From Microcaldota archaeon (GTDB taxonomy: Archaea; Micrarchaeota; Micrarchaeia; Micrarchaeales; Micrarchaeaceae), in the NCBI GenBank assembly GCA_021834785.1, contig JAKBRJ010000003.1, forward strand, positions 11,990 to 75,989: 64,000 nt of DNA, read 5' to 3'. Of this stretch, positions 40,315-47,648 are shown one piece after another (position 1 is the first letter of the stretch; the number at the start of each line of letters is the position of its first letter). Under the pieces are notes generated by a model, which worked only from the letters and a program-made list of their open reading frames with translations, did no database searches and was not told where the DNA came from. Made by a program: the position numbers and the translations under genes.

Positions 40315-40347
40315 TGCCTGCCTTCTTCTGGCAGGCAATAGCTTTTT
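40315..40347. terminator. Bidirectional hairpin between converging genes
   Basis: TGCCTGCC (40315-40322), loop TTCTTCT, GGCAGGCA (40330-40337), then CTTTTT. It fills the 42-base gap between SSB (+) and the flippase-like gene (-). The T run serves the rightward SSB transcript. Confidence 0.65.
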
Positions 40348-41376
40348 CTAAACTTTCGCCTTCCAATATCTGAAACTATATATCAGAAATATGCCTCCTA
40401 AGACAAGGCCGAACCATAATGTTGCGAATCTTGTCATTATCGTTAAAGCAGAGCTTATGCCTGTGCTTAGGTTGAGCGATGTATGCAAGAGCGCTATAAG
40501 GGCGCCATCCGTTATTCCTATGTTTCCCGGAATTCCAGTAACCATTCCGAAGAGCTGTGCGGATGAGAATGCGAACACCGTGCTGCCTATGTGCGGTATT
40601 ACTCCTATGGAGTATAATGCAAAATACAATGCCATGCTATTGAGGAATGCCGCAGGCACAGTAACGAGCAATGACACTATATATACCCACTTGGTGTTAA
40701 GCTTGCTCTGAGATGCGAAATATTCGTCCCCGTACATGGAAAATATTTTGAGCAAACCCCTCCTTTTGCTGAACGCCTTTTTCAGCGACTTATAAAGCCA
40801 GTCATTAAGTATAAAAAGGAATGGAAGTATGAGCGCAAGGTCTATTATCAATATATATATCACGAATGTCTTGAAGTAGATCGCAGTTATCAAAGCAAGT
40901 ATTGCAAAACCAAGGAAATCCGTGAATATGTCAAGAGTCACTACAGGTATTAGGTTTACCATGCTCTTTTTCGTTATCCTATTCAGCGTATATGCGACTA
41001 ATATCCTGCCCAGTTTGCCAGGCGTAATATTCATGGAATACATTGACATATACACGATAAGGTTTTTCTTGATCGGAACCTTAACATTCAATTTTTTAAG
41101 GTAATAATTCCATTTTATGAACCTCAGCATATACCCCAAAAATACAGCAATAAACGCCAACGAATATATGTAAAGATTAGAAGACAAAAGAAGGGCTACA
41201 ACTCTTCCTAGCCCCCCTATCAACGCAATTATAAAGAAAACTGCAAAGCTGGCGATAAATCCCAAAGCGACGAAGATAGAAACCCTGTGCACAAGGTTCA
41301 AATATTCCTTCCTGTTCATCTTCTGCTTGTGCGTTATTACATACCAGACCGATTTCTTATTCTCCCTCCCAAACAT
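40348..41376 (-). CDS. LPG-synthase-TM/UPF0104 family membrane protein
   Basis: 342 residues with about eight membrane segments. The family pattern (COG0392) is visible: LGYMLRFIKWNYYLKKLNVKV, then SMYSMNITPGKLGRILVAYTL and PGNIGITDGALIALL. Members include the membrane part of lysyl-phosphatidylglycerol synthases and archaeal AglD-like dolichol/flippase proteins. Being 4 bases after a glycosyltransferase suggests a role in exporting lipid-linked sugars. Confidence 0.85.
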   Translation of the reverse strand: MFGRENKKSVWYVITHKQKMNRKEYLNLVHRVSIFVALGFIASFAVFFIIALIGGLGRVVALLLSSNLYIYSLAFIAVFLGYMLRFIKWNYYLKKLNVKVPIKKNLIVYMSMYSMNITPGKLGRILVAYTLNRITKKSMVNLIPVVTLDIFTDFLGFAILALITAIYFKTFVIYILIIDLALILPFLFILNDWLYKSLKKAFSKRRGLLKIFSMYGDEYFASQSKLNTKWVYIVSLLVTVPAAFLNSMALYFALYSIGVIPHIGSTVFAFSSAQLFGMVTGIPGNIGITDGALIALLHTSLNLSTGISSALTIMTRFATLWFGLVLGGIFLIYSFRYWKAKV

Positions 41377-41380
41377 ATAT

Positions 41381-42535
41381 TTACCTCCGCACTACTCTTT
41401 CAAAGGCCTTAGCATATTGCGGCGCTATCTTATCCCAATCATGGTTTTCAATTGCCCTTGAATGTGCATCCTTTGCAAGTCTTGTTATCACTCTTTTATT
41501 GTCTATAAAGAAGTTGAGTTTTTTATATATATCATAAGAATCCTTAGGCTTTACGTAAAGCCCGCACCTGCCCATGAGTTCCGGTATGCCTCCGATTCTC
41601 GTAGCTATGGCAGGTGTTCCGCTAGCCATGGCTTCTATCAAAGCAATCGACCCAGGTTCATAGGTCGAAGGCAGCACAAAAAGGTCAGCGGCGTTGTAGT
41701 AATAAGGAAGCTCCCTCTCCCGTATTCCGCTTATTATTTGCATTCTGTCGCTTATCCCTAATTTTTCCGAGAGCTTAATAAGTGCATTCCGCATAGGCCC
41801 GGTGCCTATTATCGTCAAAGATGCATCGTTGCCGTCATCTATAAACATTTTAAGTGCATTGAGCAAGTAAATTTGGCCTTTCTGGGGCACCAATCTGCCA
41901 TTAGTGAGTATCTTGATTGCATGCCCTCCGTATGCCGAGGCATACCTATCCAATATGCGTTCGTGCCTGCCGCGCGGCTTGAACATGTCTATGTTTATGC
42001 CATTGTATATTGCCTTTGCTTTATGCATGTCCTTCACAGGCACCGTTGTGGCTACAGTATTCTTCGAAACTCCTGTTATCAGGTCGGCTTTATGCATTAT
42101 TCTCCTGCCCCACGCCATATCATATAGCAAGCCAATAGAATCAGTCCAAAAATCTATGCCTTTGGGCAGTGCGTTATGTATAGTGATTGCCATTCTTTTC
42201 CTTTTTTGCATTATGGCGCTTAAAGTATCCCAATAATAAAGATAGCGGTTATTGATATGGTAAATATCGGCATCAGACCTTTTAATCGCATCGCATATGC
42301 CATGCATGAAAGGAAAAGGTATCGGAAGGCCCGGCATATCTGCATAATCGGTCTTCAGCCTGATTACGGATATGCCGTTTATCTCTTCACGCTCAGCTAA
42401 GCGCATATGCCTAGGCATCCCGCTAATCAGGGTTATGTTATGGTCTTTTGAAAGCCTGCTATAAACCTCCATCAATACCTTTTCTGTTCCCCCCATATAA
42501 GGATAAAAGAAAGGGTTCAGAGCACAAATATCCAT
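41381..42535 (-). CDS. Glycosyltransferase family 4 protein
   Basis: 384 residues of the GT-B fold. N-terminal ALNPFFYPYMGGTEKVLMEV (GGxE motif) and C-terminal donor-site pattern YEPGSIALIEAMASGTPAIAT (the E-x7-E motif) identify the GT4 family. It likely adds a sugar to a lipid carrier or glycolipid. It overlaps no gene and precedes the flippase-like gene by 4 bases, forming a two-gene glycan operon; a sulfatase-fold gene diverges from it across 111 bases. Confidence 0.92.
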   Translation of the reverse strand: MDICALNPFFYPYMGGTEKVLMEVYSRLSKDHNITLISGMPRHMRLAEREEINGISVIRLKTDYADMPGLPIPFPFMHGICDAIKRSDADIYHINNRYLYYWDTLSAIMQKRKRMAITIHNALPKGIDFWTDSIGLLYDMAWGRRIMHKADLITGVSKNTVATTVPVKDMHKAKAIYNGINIDMFKPRGRHERILDRYASAYGGHAIKILTNGRLVPQKGQIYLLNALKMFIDDGNDASLTIIGTGPMRNALIKLSEKLGISDRMQIISGIRERELPYYYNAADLFVLPSTYEPGSIALIEAMASGTPAIATRIGGIPELMGRCGLYVKPKDSYDIYKKLNFFIDNKRVITRLAKDAHSRAIENHDWDKIAPQYAKAFERVVRR

Positions 42536-42646
42536 AGGTTATCACGCAAGATAAAGTTAGACGCGCCTTAATAATAAATTATCCATTGAAACCGTTTCAC
42601 ATTAAGATATATATTCAGTTTCTGTGCTATTATAAAGCAGATATAA

Positions 42647-44089
42647 ATGGGCGATAAGAATATAATATTTTTCCTATTGGACACGGTCCGGGCGGACGAC
42701 CTTTACTACGGCAACGTATCCCCTAATCTTACTGGGCTGGCCAAAGAAGGCAATTCATACTTGAATGCCGTATCGCCGGGAACTTGGACAGCGCCCGCAC
42801 ATGCATCTATATTTACCGGCAAGCGGGTTACTGAAATAAAGAATGTTTCAAAAAACTTCTTCGATTCAAAGACAAAGATGGATCCATGGTTTGTAAAGAT
42901 AAAATTCCTGCCAAACAACGCAAGAACCCTTGCATCTGAATTGTCGCTCCGCGGTTATAAGTCTGTATTATTTTCCAATAACCCTTTTCTTACCAGCTAT
43001 ACTAATCTCGCACTGGGATTTGATAAGGTATACGATTTATGGATGGATTCCAACGTAAAGTACAACAAACAACTAGTCAAAAAGGTGTCATTCATAATTA
43101 AAAACGGAGAAGCTGCAAGGAATGCGATGTATTTCGTAACCGGCATGTTTTCTAAAATAATACCCAAGGGCATATTCGACAACATGTATATCAATCTTAG
43201 ATTAAAGCTGGATCAAAAGGTTGCAGACACTGACGGCACGTATAAGCTTGATCGGGGAGCATCAGATACCAGAAAAGAACTGGCCAAGTATCTTGATTAC
43301 GATTATGACTACGGCAAGCAGTTTATGTTTATAAACTGCATAGAAGCCCACGAAAACTATCCAGTTGGCAGGAATAATGATATCGTGCAGGATAAATGGC
43401 TATACCTGAGCGGCATAAATGAGCTCGGAAAGGAAGACATTGCTGCATTCAGGTCCGGCTATAGGAAAAGGATAAGCCATCTGGATAAAGAGATAGGCAA
43501 GATGATAAATACCTTGAAATCAAAAGGCATACTGGACAATGCAACATTGATATTTGCATCGGATCACGGCCAATTATTTGGCGAACATAAAATGCTTTAC
43601 CACTCATTATTCCCCTACGAAGGCATATCCAAGGTGCCGCTCTTTGCTGTAAATTTTGAAAACGGCAAACCTGTAAAAACAAGAGAGGTCCATGAAGAAA
43701 ATATAAGCACAATGGAAATTCACAACGCCGTGCTAGATCTGGCTGATTCCAAAATAGACATACCTGATGGCAATATGAAAAGACAGAAATACGTATTTAG
43801 CGAACACGTGGGCATAAGCGAAACATGGGACGAGCCATTGCTGAGGAAACTCATGGGAAGGTCCAAGTCTGCGAAACGCATATACGAAGCAAAAAAATAT
43901 TTCAATACGCCTGCTACTGCAATATACTATAAAAATTATAAGCTTATATTCTTCAATGGCAGAAGGCCTGCAGAATTATACGACCTTTCTAAGGACGAAA
44001 GGGAAACGGAAAACCTGCTAAAGTCGCAGAATACACAATTCAGGCGCATTGCAAACACCCTGCTTAGAAATTTCAGCAGATCCGCTTGA
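42647..44089 (+). CDS. Alkaline phosphatase/sulfatase superfamily enzyme
   Basis: 480 residues. Metal and core motifs: FFLLDTVRADDLYYGNVSPN, SPGTWTAPAHASIFTGKR, and FASDHGQLFGEHKMLYH. The nucleophile position has Thr in TWTAPAHAS rather than the C/S-x-P-x-R that becomes formylglycine in true sulfatases, so a phosphoesterase or phospho-transferase is more likely. No signal peptide is visible. Divergent from the glycosyltransferase, so it may act on cell-surface glycans or lipids. Confidence 0.8.
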   Translation: MGDKNIIFFLLDTVRADDLYYGNVSPNLTGLAKEGNSYLNAVSPGTWTAPAHASIFTGKRVTEIKNVSKNFFDSKTKMDPWFVKIKFLPNNARTLASELSLRGYKSVLFSNNPFLTSYTNLALGFDKVYDLWMDSNVKYNKQLVKKVSFIIKNGEAARNAMYFVTGMFSKIIPKGIFDNMYINLRLKLDQKVADTDGTYKLDRGASDTRKELAKYLDYDYDYGKQFMFINCIEAHENYPVGRNNDIVQDKWLYLSGINELGKEDIAAFRSGYRKRISHLDKEIGKMINTLKSKGILDNATLIFASDHGQLFGEHKMLYHSLFPYEGISKVPLFAVNFENGKPVKTREVHEENISTMEIHNAVLDLADSKIDIPDGNMKRQKYVFSEHVGISETWDEPLLRKLMGRSKSAKRIYEAKKYFNTPATAIYYKNYKLIFFNGRRPAELYDLSKDERETENLLKSQNTQFRRIANTLLRNFSRSA

Positions 44090-44098
44090 AAACGCCAG

Positions 44099-44920
44099 TC
44101 AGCTTTGGTACGATAATATCTGCTTTATGTATGGTTGGCTGCACACTGCAGGATTGCTATTGTTTGTTATCTTACATATCTGTGCAGTAAATACGTTCGC
44201 TTCTCCAATCAGCGCCAGCGTAACTGGAGAGTTCGTATTGTTAAGCAAACTAATTATTTGCGACCAATCATAACCTTTGACTACCTGCGGGTCTATCTCT
44301 GCAGCAGCCTGAATGGATATGTTGCCATAGTCTATAAACGGTATTCCCCCCCTCAGTTGGCTTGCCACATTTGGGTTATTGAGATCGTATTTTGTAAAAA
44401 CATTGTTCTCAAGCGCAGTAGGCGACTGCAGGGGCTTATAAGTATTGGTTTCTTCTTCCAGCTCTATGAACGATATCACATTGCTTTGGTAGCTTGAATT
44501 ATAAAAGGTAAAGGTGGGAGTATTGGGATACACGTCTGTCGCACTAGACGTCATATAATGCAACTTTGTGAAATTGCCGAATCTCAACATGGCTATCACC
44601 ATTCCCCATCTAGTTATCGCGCAGTATGGGCAGAAATCGGCGCCAATATAAAGGACTGTTGGCTTGCCATTTGTTAAAAATACCGAGCTGGCATTGGTAA
44701 AAATCGGGAGATTAGCTGCACTTCCAAGGCCTACTGCATCTGCAATGGATGCATTCATTGCTATATCCTTTAACTGCGATAGTTGCTGCGCGGGCACTGC
44801 AACATTATCCTGCCCTATTAATGCTTTTCCTCCGCCGTTGCCTGAATTCAATATCAGTGCGACTACAACTACTATGGCTATTATTATTCCGATACCAACG
44901 TAAAGCAAACGTTTATCCAT
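44099..44920 (-). CDS. DUF929 family membrane-anchored CPYC thiol protein
   Basis: About 273 residues. An N-terminal membrane anchor ([20 protein letters not shown]) is followed by an extracytoplasmic thioredoxin-like region with [15 protein letters not shown], a CxxC of the DsbA/PDI type. DUF929 proteins are found in acidophilic archaea. A partner for VKOR at 18229 is likely, which would make a disulfide-forming pair. GAGTGGTAATT precedes the ATG at 44920; a GTG three codons earlier is the alternative. It follows the PAP2 phosphatase by 9 bases. Confidence 0.82.
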   Translation of the reverse strand: MDKRLLYVGIGIIIAIVVVVALILNSGNGGGKALIGQDNVAVPAQQLSQLKDIAMNASIADAVGLGSAANLPIFTNASSVFLTNGKPTVLYIGADFCPYCAITRWGMVIAMLRFGNFTKLHYMTSSATDVYPNTPTFTFYNSSYQSNVISFIELEEETNTYKPLQSPTALENNVFTKYDLNNPNVASQLRGGIPFIDYGNISIQAAAEIDPQVVKGYDWSQIISLLNNTNSPVTLALIGEANVFTAQICKITNNSNPAVCSQPYIKQILSYQS

Positions 44921-44929
44921 AATTACCAC

Positions 44930-45517
44930 TCAGTCTTTCAAAGCAAGCTTAGGCAATACTCTTTTAATAATATTATTTAATAACCTGTTTATCCTGCTTT
45001 TATATTTTGATATAATGTAATACATTATCATGCTAAGTGCCATGCCTGCCATGACATCTGTAAAATAGTGCAGCCCTAAATATACTCGTCCGAATAGAAC
45101 CATAAAAAGCCATACAATATATGCTATCTGAAGGTATCTGTACTTGCCAAGAAAGAATGTCAGCCCTGTAAGGACACTGGCATGGTTGCTTGGGAAAGAG
45201 AAACTGCTTTCGCATCCGTTCGTGTTTATCCACGACAGTTCAGAAACATTGCATGGCCTCGGTTCCTTAGTCAATAGCTTTATTGCATCAGATATGATGT
45301 AAAATAGTATACCTGCCACTATGAACGTATAGACATTTGAGTCCTTCTTTATGAAATAAAGATACAGGACCAGGAAAGGTATTACTACAAGGAACGATTT
45401 TCCTATCACTGCCATTATCTGGGTTAATGCCGGGCTTGCTAGCGCCTTGGCGAATTGGAATGCCCAGATATTTACGCCAATATTATATGCCTGCACGAAA
45501 AATGAAACAAGATACAT
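44930..45517 (-). CDS. PAP2-family membrane phosphatase
   Basis: 195 residues with about five membrane segments. PAP2 motifs: KLLTKEPRP (K-x6-RP), SFPSNHAS (PSGH-like) and GRVYLGLHYFTDVMAG (SR-x5-H-x3-D). Such enzymes dephosphorylate lipid pyrophosphates, e.g. recycling polyprenyl-phosphate glycan carriers. The neighbours (flippase-like protein, glycosyltransferase) fit that role. Confidence 0.9.
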   Translation of the reverse strand: MYLVSFFVQAYNIGVNIWAFQFAKALASPALTQIMAVIGKSFLVVIPFLVLYLYFIKKDSNVYTFIVAGILFYIISDAIKLLTKEPRPCNVSELSWINTNGCESSFSFPSNHASVLTGLTFFLGKYRYLQIAYIVWLFMVLFGRVYLGLHYFTDVMAGMALSMIMYYIISKYKSRINRLLNNIIKRVLPKLALKD

Positions 45518-45632
45518 GTATACGCGCCGTATAAAACTTAACCTAATTAGAGACTAAGTACATGGTAGGTATAGGAATTTTATTAATATAATATTATAAA
45601 TACATATTGTCAAATTTATTATCCGCATTCGC

Positions 45633-45766
45633 GGGGTTATCGCATAACTTGGCAGTGCAGCAGGCTCCAGATGTTTATTCTTGATGAGCGCAAAGCGATG
45701 ATGAGGATCTGGAATAATGATTAATGAAGTAACCTGCGAATCCGGGTTCAAATCCCGGTGACCCCA
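45633..45766 (+). tRNA. tRNA-Trp (CCA) with a 61-nt intron
   Basis: Acceptor GGGGTTA/TGACCCC, D stem GCAT/GTGC, anticodon stem GCAGG/CCTGC, T stem CCGGG/CCCGG with loop TTCAAAT, discriminator A. With 45671-45731 removed, the anticodon loop is CTCCAGA, anticodon CCA, as in other archaeal tRNA-Trp. Exon CTCC pairs with intron GAAG at three of four positions, between bulges AGA and TAA, a relaxed bulge-helix-bulge at the canonical 37/38 site. Confidence 0.88.
45671..45731 (+). other. tRNA-Trp intron (37/38)
   Basis: 61 bases. It contains an exact box C (ATGATGA, 45698-45704) and a near copy (TTGATGA, 45681-45687), and a GATCTGGA segment complementary to TCCAGATC-like anticodon-loop sequence. 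In many archaea this intron is a C/D guide RNA, but no box D (CTGA) is seen here. Confidence 0.7.
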
Positions 45767-45781
45767 AACAAAGGCGATGAG

Positions 45782-46375
45782 ATGAAAAACTATTATTTGC
45801 CTGGAGAAGAAAGGTTCGGCCCCATACTGTCAAGGCTGTATTCTTTTTCTGTTAAAATCCCGATAACGAAAGACTTCTACGCATTCGTTATAGAAGACAT
45901 AAAGAGGTACAATGCAACCAGCATATTGGATATAGGCACAGGTCCAGGCGAAATACCTATACGGCTTTCAAAAAACAATAAGCTGAAAGTATATGCCATA
46001 GATCCGTCCCCGAGCATGATAAAGATCGCATCAAAGAAAGCGTCAGCGAAAAAATCCAACGCGTCGTTCAAAATAGGTTCAAGCAGAGATATCCCGTTTA
46101 GGCGCAATTTCGATATAATAATGAGTTCCATATCCTTCCACCACTGGAAGAAAAAGAAAGGCGCACTGCTTTATATGTCAAAATTTCTTACGAATGGCGG
46201 TGTTATAAACATATATGAATACGAATTAGGGCGCATGCCTGGCCCGCTCAAGTTTATTGGTGGTTCACACGGCATAGAAGTAAGCGATATATACGGCCTG
46301 ATAAAAGACACAAACCTAAAGGTGAAAAGCCTTAAGAGAAACAAAAGCTGGGTAAGGGTGTCTATATCAAAATGA
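45782..46375 (+). CDS. Class I SAM-dependent methyltransferase
   Basis: 197 residues. Motif I is SILDIGTGPGEIPIRLS, motif II region VYAIDPSPSMIKIA, and the IIMSSISFHHW motif marks the UbiE/methyltransf_11-like group. The substrate is not evident. The ATG at 45782 follows AGGCGATG and lies just after tRNA-Trp, so both may share a transcript. The stop directly abuts the converging citrate synthase stop. Confidence 0.85.
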   Translation: MKNYYLPGEERFGPILSRLYSFSVKIPITKDFYAFVIEDIKRYNATSILDIGTGPGEIPIRLSKNNKLKVYAIDPSPSMIKIASKKASAKKSNASFKIGSSRDIPFRRNFDIIMSSISFHHWKKKKGALLYMSKFLTNGGVINIYEYELGRMPGPLKFIGGSHGIEVSDIYGLIKDTNLKVKSLKRNKSWVRVSISK

Positions 46376-47524
46376 CTATCTATCCGACATCTTCTTGTAT
46401 TCTAAATCCAGCATACCTGTATAAAAATCCAAAGGCCTGAACAGCCTGTTGTTCTTCCAGTACTCTAACACGTGGGCGCACCATCCTGGAGTTCGTGCAA
46501 CTGCAAAAAGCGGTGTAAACAATTCTAACGGTATCCCTATAGATAGATAAACCGGGCCAGAAAAAAAGTCCACATTGGGCCATATGCCGTGTGTTTTGCC
46601 CAATCTGTCTATCATGAGCGTTTCGGCCCTAAGCGCTATTGCCGTAAGATTTTTCAAATCATCCGAATAACCCTCAGATTCTATAAGGTATTTCTTTATT
46701 ATTTTTGCCCTAGGGTCATAAGTCTTATACACCCTATGGCCAAATCCCATTATTCGTTTTTTGCCCCCTAATGCGTCGTCAATATATTTTTCCGTATTGT
46801 CCGGCAGCCCAATCTCGCGCATCATCTTAAGGGCATTCTCATCCGCCCCCCCATGCAGTGGTCCCTTTAGGGTAGCTATTCCAGAGGTAATTGCCGCATA
46901 TATGTCGGCTAGGGTCGATCCTGTGACCATTGCGGAAAATGTAGATGCATTTGTCGCATGCTCTGCATGCAGTATGAGCATCAAATCAATTACTCTGCTG
47001 TCACGTTCATTGGGCTTGCTGCCATTTAGCATGTAAAGTAAATTCGATGCATGATTCAAGTCGTCATTTGGCTTTACATAAGTTTTTCCAGCAATCATCC
47101 TTCCTATGGTTGCGGTTATGCTTGCAACTTTAGATATAAGCATTATGCTCTTCCTTGCGTTTTGGTCGTCAGAGTTTTCATATGCATCCTTATCGTCTGC
47201 AGGCAGTGCAGATACTGCAGTCCTCAAGATATCCATAGGGTCAGCCTTTCCAACCATTCTGGATATTATATCAATGGTGGTCTGGCTCAGTTCCCTGTAC
47301 TGCTTTAGCCTCTTTGAAAATGCCTCCATCTGGGCTGCATTAGGGAGCGTTCCATAAATGAGCAGATAAGATACCTCTTCAAAGTTGGAATTTTCTGCAA
47401 GGGTCTCGATGGAATATCCTCGGTACCAAAGCCTTCCATTTATTCCATCTACCTTGCATATGTCCGAGTTGGTGATATAAACGCCTTCCAAGCCAGAAGA
47501 TATTTTTGGTGTATCAACCTCCAT
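46376..47524 (-). CDS. gltA: Citrate synthase
   Basis: About 382 residues. Catalytic residues: His in LILHAEHATNASTF, His in MGFGHRVYKTYDPRA and Asp in NVDFFSGPVY. KTYDPRA binds citrate/CoA. It condenses acetyl-CoA and oxaloacetate. ATG at 47524 (MEVDTPKISSGLEGVYITNS) matches family N-termini; the longer frame from 47569 starts in the divergent promoter. It faces aconitase, the next TCA enzyme, across an intergenic region with direct repeats. Confidence 0.95.
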   Translation of the reverse strand: MEVDTPKISSGLEGVYITNSDICKVDGINGRLWYRGYSIETLAENSNFEEVSYLLIYGTLPNAAQMEAFSKRLKQYRELSQTTIDIISRMVGKADPMDILRTAVSALPADDKDAYENSDDQNARKSIMLISKVASITATIGRMIAGKTYVKPNDDLNHASNLLYMLNGSKPNERDSRVIDLMLILHAEHATNASTFSAMVTGSTLADIYAAITSGIATLKGPLHGGADENALKMMREIGLPDNTEKYIDDALGGKKRIMGFGHRVYKTYDPRAKIIKKYLIESEGYSDDLKNLTAIALRAETLMIDRLGKTHGIWPNVDFFSGPVYLSIGIPLELFTPLFAVARTPGWCAHVLEYWKNNRLFRPLDFYTGMLDLEYKKMSDR

Positions 47525-47593
47525 CCAATCACAATAAAAATTACCAACCAAGGTATAAATAATGCGCATCCGAAGGTTGTATGCATGTATTAA

Positions 47594-47614
47594 AACGTTT
47601 TTATAACGTTTTTA
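47594..47614. promoter_or_regulatory. Tandem AACGTTTTTA repeats between citrate synthase and aconitase
   Basis: Two exact AACGTTTTTA copies at 47594-47603 and 47605-47614, one helical turn (11 bases) apart, in the 124-base divergent gap, upstream of an aconitase TATA-like TTTTATATG. The arrangement suggests a protein-binding site that could coordinate both TCA genes. Confidence 0.4.
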
Positions 47615-47648
47615 AGTTTTATATGCCGATTATCAATGCGGTGGTAGA

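Noticed and set aside
45671..45731. Firm call of a C/D box guide RNA in the tRNA-Trp intron
   Set aside because: Box C is present but no CTGA box D was found, so it is only kept as a question.
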